Assembly: GCA_035306625.1 (NCBI GenBank)
Contig: DATGNS010000115.1
Span: 1 to 12,273 of the forward strand
Length of the DNA stretch: 12,273 nt
Direction of reading: 5' to 3'
Source of the DNA: Serpens sp035306625
GTDB lineage: Bacteria; Pseudomonadota; Gammaproteobacteria; Pseudomonadales; Pseudomonadaceae
In this document: positions 10,393 to 12,273 of the stretch, one piece after another
How positions within the stretch are numbered: the first letter of the stretch is position 1
Layout: each line of letters starts with the position of its first letter
Notes under the pieces: model-generated
Database searches by the model: none
The model's input: only the letters and a program-made list of their open reading frames with translations
Told to the model about the DNA's origin: nothing
Made by a program: the position numbers and the translations under genes

Positions 10393-12273
10393 TGCCAGAT
10401 CGTAGGTGCGCAGGCGCGCCAGCAGCTCGCGGCCGTCGATGGGTCGATCGAACAGGTAGCCCTGGCCCACGTCGCAGCGCTGGCGGCGCAGGAAGCTCAG
10501 CTGTTCGTCGGTCTCGATGCCCTCGGCCACCACGCGCAGGCGCAGCTTGTGGGCCATGGCGATCACTGCGGCGGTGATTTCCATGTCGTCCTGGTTGCCG
10601 GGGATGTCCCTGACGAAGCTGCGATCGATCTTGATGGTGTCCAGCGGAAACTGCTTCAGGTAGATCAGCGACGAGTAGCCGGTGCCGAAGTCGTCCATGG
10701 CCAGGGTGAAGCCCAGCTCCTTGAGCTCGTGCAGGCGCTGGCGGTTGGCCTGGGTGGTGTCCAGCAGCAGGCTCTCGGTCAGTTCCAGCTCCAGGCGCGA
10801 GGCGTCCACACCTTCCTGTTCCAGAATGTCGCGCAGCTCGTTGACCAGTTCGTTGTCGTTGAACTGGCGGGGCGAGAGGTTGATGGCGATGCGCACCTGG
10901 GGCATGCCGGCCTCGTCCAGCCGCCGTAGCATGCGGCAGGCCTCGCGCACCACCCACTTGCCGATCGGCACGATCAGGCCGGTTTCCTCGGCCAGGCCGA
11001 TGAAGGCGTCCGGCGGGAACATGCCCTCGGTGGAATGCTGCCAGCGCAGCAGGGCTTCCAGGCCGGTCAGCCGGTTGGTCTTCAGGCACAGCTTGGGCTG
11101 GTAGTACAGCAGCAGCTCGTTGCGTTCGATGGCATGGCGCAGGTTGTGCTCGATGAACTGCCGGCGGTGGGCTTCGGCGTCCAGCTCCGGCGTGAACACA
11201 TGCCAGCGGTTCTTGCCCAGGCTCTTGGCCTTGTGCAGCGCCAGGCCCGCATAGTGCATCAGCGACTGGGGGTGGCGGCTGTGCTCCGGGCAGTGCGCCA
11301 GGCCGATGGAGGCGGTCAGGTTGATCAGCTGGTTGGCCACGAACAGCGGGCGGCCGAGCAGTTGCAGCAGCTGGCGGGAAACTTCCTCGGCATTCTGCTC
11401 GGCGTCGAGCAGCACGGCGAATTCATTGCTGGCAAAGCGTGCCAGGCAGGTCCGGGTGCCCAGGGCGTTGCGCAGGCGCCGCGACAGGCTGATCAGCACC
11501 TTGTCGCCGGTCTCATGGCCGAGCAGGTCATTGATGCGCTTGAAATTGTCCAGGTCGATCAGCAGCACGCTGAACGGGGCGTCCGGTGCCTCGCCCAGGC
11601 GTCGTTCCAGATGGCCGATGAAATAGGGCCGGTTGCCCAGACCGGTCAGGCTGTCGCGCAGCGACTGCTGGGTCTGGCGCTGGTGGTTCAGCTTCTTGAG
11701 GGTGACGTCCTCGCACAGGCCGAGCAGGTGGGTGGTGGCGCCCTGGGCGTCCCTGACCCGGGAAATCCACAGGTGCCCCCAGTAGGGTTCCAGGCTGTGT
11801 CGGCGCTGGCTGCGGAATTCCACTTCCCAGCTGTCGTTGTCGGGCTTCTGGCGCAGCGCGGCGCGGGTCAGCTCCGGCAGGCTGGCCAGCGCGGGAAACT
11901 CCGCCAGGGAGCGGCCCTGCAGCTCCTCGGCACTGTGCTGGGTGATGGCCTCGAAGCGGGCATTGGCGAACACCACCTGACCCTCCGTGTCCACCAGCAG
12001 GAAGGCGTCGGCGCTCTGTTCCAGGGCGCTGCGACACAGCTCGGCGATGTCCGGCGCGGCCGTCGGGGCGGTCAGGGGCAACAGGTAGCCCTCCAGACCC
12101 TGTTCGGTGGCCATGCCCACCTCCAGCAGGCGCATGCCCTGCGGGCCCGGCAGTTCGTACTGCAGCTGATAGCGGCCGTCCTGGGCCAACTGGTCCTGGA
12201 CCTGGCGATGCATCTGCTCGCGCAGGGCGGCGGGCAGGCGCTCGGCGAGCGCCGGCAGCGGGGCGCCCTCCGC
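10384..12273 (-). CDS. dipA: PAS–GGDEF(degenerate)–EAL protein, probable cyclic-di-GMP phosphodiesterase (5' end outside window)
   Basis: The frame is open to the right edge, so the N-terminus is missing. 629 residues are visible; numbers below count from the in-frame Met at 12213, probably internal. Residues upstream of about 50 look like the end of another PAS-type sensor domain. A clear PAS lies at about 54–170, GGDEF at about 186–345 and EAL at about 350–605. The GGDEF signature is ASNEF (261–265) and no RxxD inhibitory site precedes it, so diguanylate cyclase activity is unlikely. The EAL site looks complete: E386 (EALLRW), N445, E477, D507–D508 (DDFGTGYSS), K528, E564 (EGIE) and Q584. 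The predicted reaction is hydrolysis of cyclic-di-GMP to pGpG. From memory, the P. aeruginosa biofilm-dispersion phosphodiesterase DipA (PA5017) has the same PAS–ASNEF–EAL pattern, so I tentatively call this dipA. Domain calls are firm; orthology is moderate. The gene converges on hemE with 52 bp between stops. Confidence 0.85.
   Translation of the reverse strand, partial: AEGAPLPALAERLPAALREQMHRQVQDQLAQDGRYQLQYELPGPQGMRLLEVGMATEQGLEGYLLPLTAPTAAPDIAELCRSALEQSADAFLLVDTEGQVVFANARFEAITQHSAEELQGRSLAEFPALASLPELTRAALRQKPDNDSWEVEFRSQRRHSLEPYWGHLWISRVRDAQGATTHLLGLCEDVTLKKLNHQRQTQQSLRDSLTGLGNRPYFIGHLERRLGEAPDAPFSVLLIDLDNFKRINDLLGHETGDKVLISLSRRLRNALGTRTCLARFASNEFAVLLDAEQNAEEVSRQLLQLLGRPLFVANQLINLTASIGLAHCPEHSRHPQSLMHYAGLALHKAKSLGKNRWHVFTPELDAEAHRRQFIEHNLRHAIERNELLLYYQPKLCLKTNRLTGLEALLRWQHSTEGMFPPDAFIGLAEETGLIVPIGKWVVREACRMLRRLDEAGMPQVRIAINLSPRQFNDNELVNELRDILEQEGVDASRLELELTESLLLDTTQANRQRLHELKELGFTLAMDDFGTGYSSLIYLKQFPLDTIKIDRSFVRDIPGNQDDMEITAAVIAMAHKLRLRVVAEGIETDEQLSFLRRQRCDVGQGYLFDRPIDGRELLARLRTYDLAPA

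Noticed and set aside
10384..12213. Treating the Met at 12211–12213 as the true start of the minus-strand GGDEF/EAL gene
   Set aside because: The frame continues without a stop to the window edge, and the upstream residues read as part of a further sensor domain, so the gene is more likely cut by the window.

Overview
The window is a housekeeping stretch of a high-GC gammaproteobacterial chromosome, almost certainly Pseudomonas or a close relative. Coding regions use mostly G or C in third positions. The gene order aroB – damX-like AAA/SPOR gene – gltB – gltD – hemE matches, from memory, the P. aeruginosa block PA5038–PA5034. Protein lengths also fit (GltB 1482 aa, HemE 354 aa). I see no insertion sequence, phage gene, CRISPR array, tRNA or rRNA.

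Layout. (1) Bases 16–2712: aroB (3-dehydroquinate synthase) and, 3 bp downstream, a DamX-type inner-membrane protein with a cytoplasmic P-loop ATPase domain and a periplasmic SPOR domain. This pair ends at a GC-rich hairpin. (2) Bases 2713–3069: a 357-bp AT-richer gap with three copies of a TCGCTTTnnnGACA repeat, a plausible sigma-70 promoter and a hairpin beside the gltB ribosome binding site. (3) Bases 3070–9011: gltB and gltD, the two subunits of NADPH-dependent glutamate synthase, separated by 71 bp holding two tandem hairpins. (4) Bases 9012–9266: a 255-bp gap with a perfect 7-bp inverted repeat just before hemE. (5) Bases 9267–10331: hemE (uroporphyrinogen decarboxylase), ending in a strong hairpin terminator. 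(6) Bases 10384–12273, minus strand and convergent with hemE: a PAS–GGDEF–EAL cyclic-di-GMP protein running off the right edge. Its GGDEF motif is degenerate (ASNEF) and its EAL site is intact, as in the P. aeruginosa dispersion phosphodiesterase DipA.

How the genes relate. aroB feeds the shikimate pathway. gltBD, with glutamine synthetase, assimilates ammonium into glutamate. hemE makes coproporphyrinogen III for heme. These share a chromosomal neighbourhood, not one pathway. DamX acts at the division septum in relatives, and the EAL protein probably lowers cyclic-di-GMP. I found no convincing new multi-gene system. The points most worth checking are small regulatory structures (the repeats before gltB, the hairpin by the gltB start, the hairpin pair between gltB and gltD, the inverted repeat before hemE) and the degenerate GGDEF protein with its placement beside hemE.
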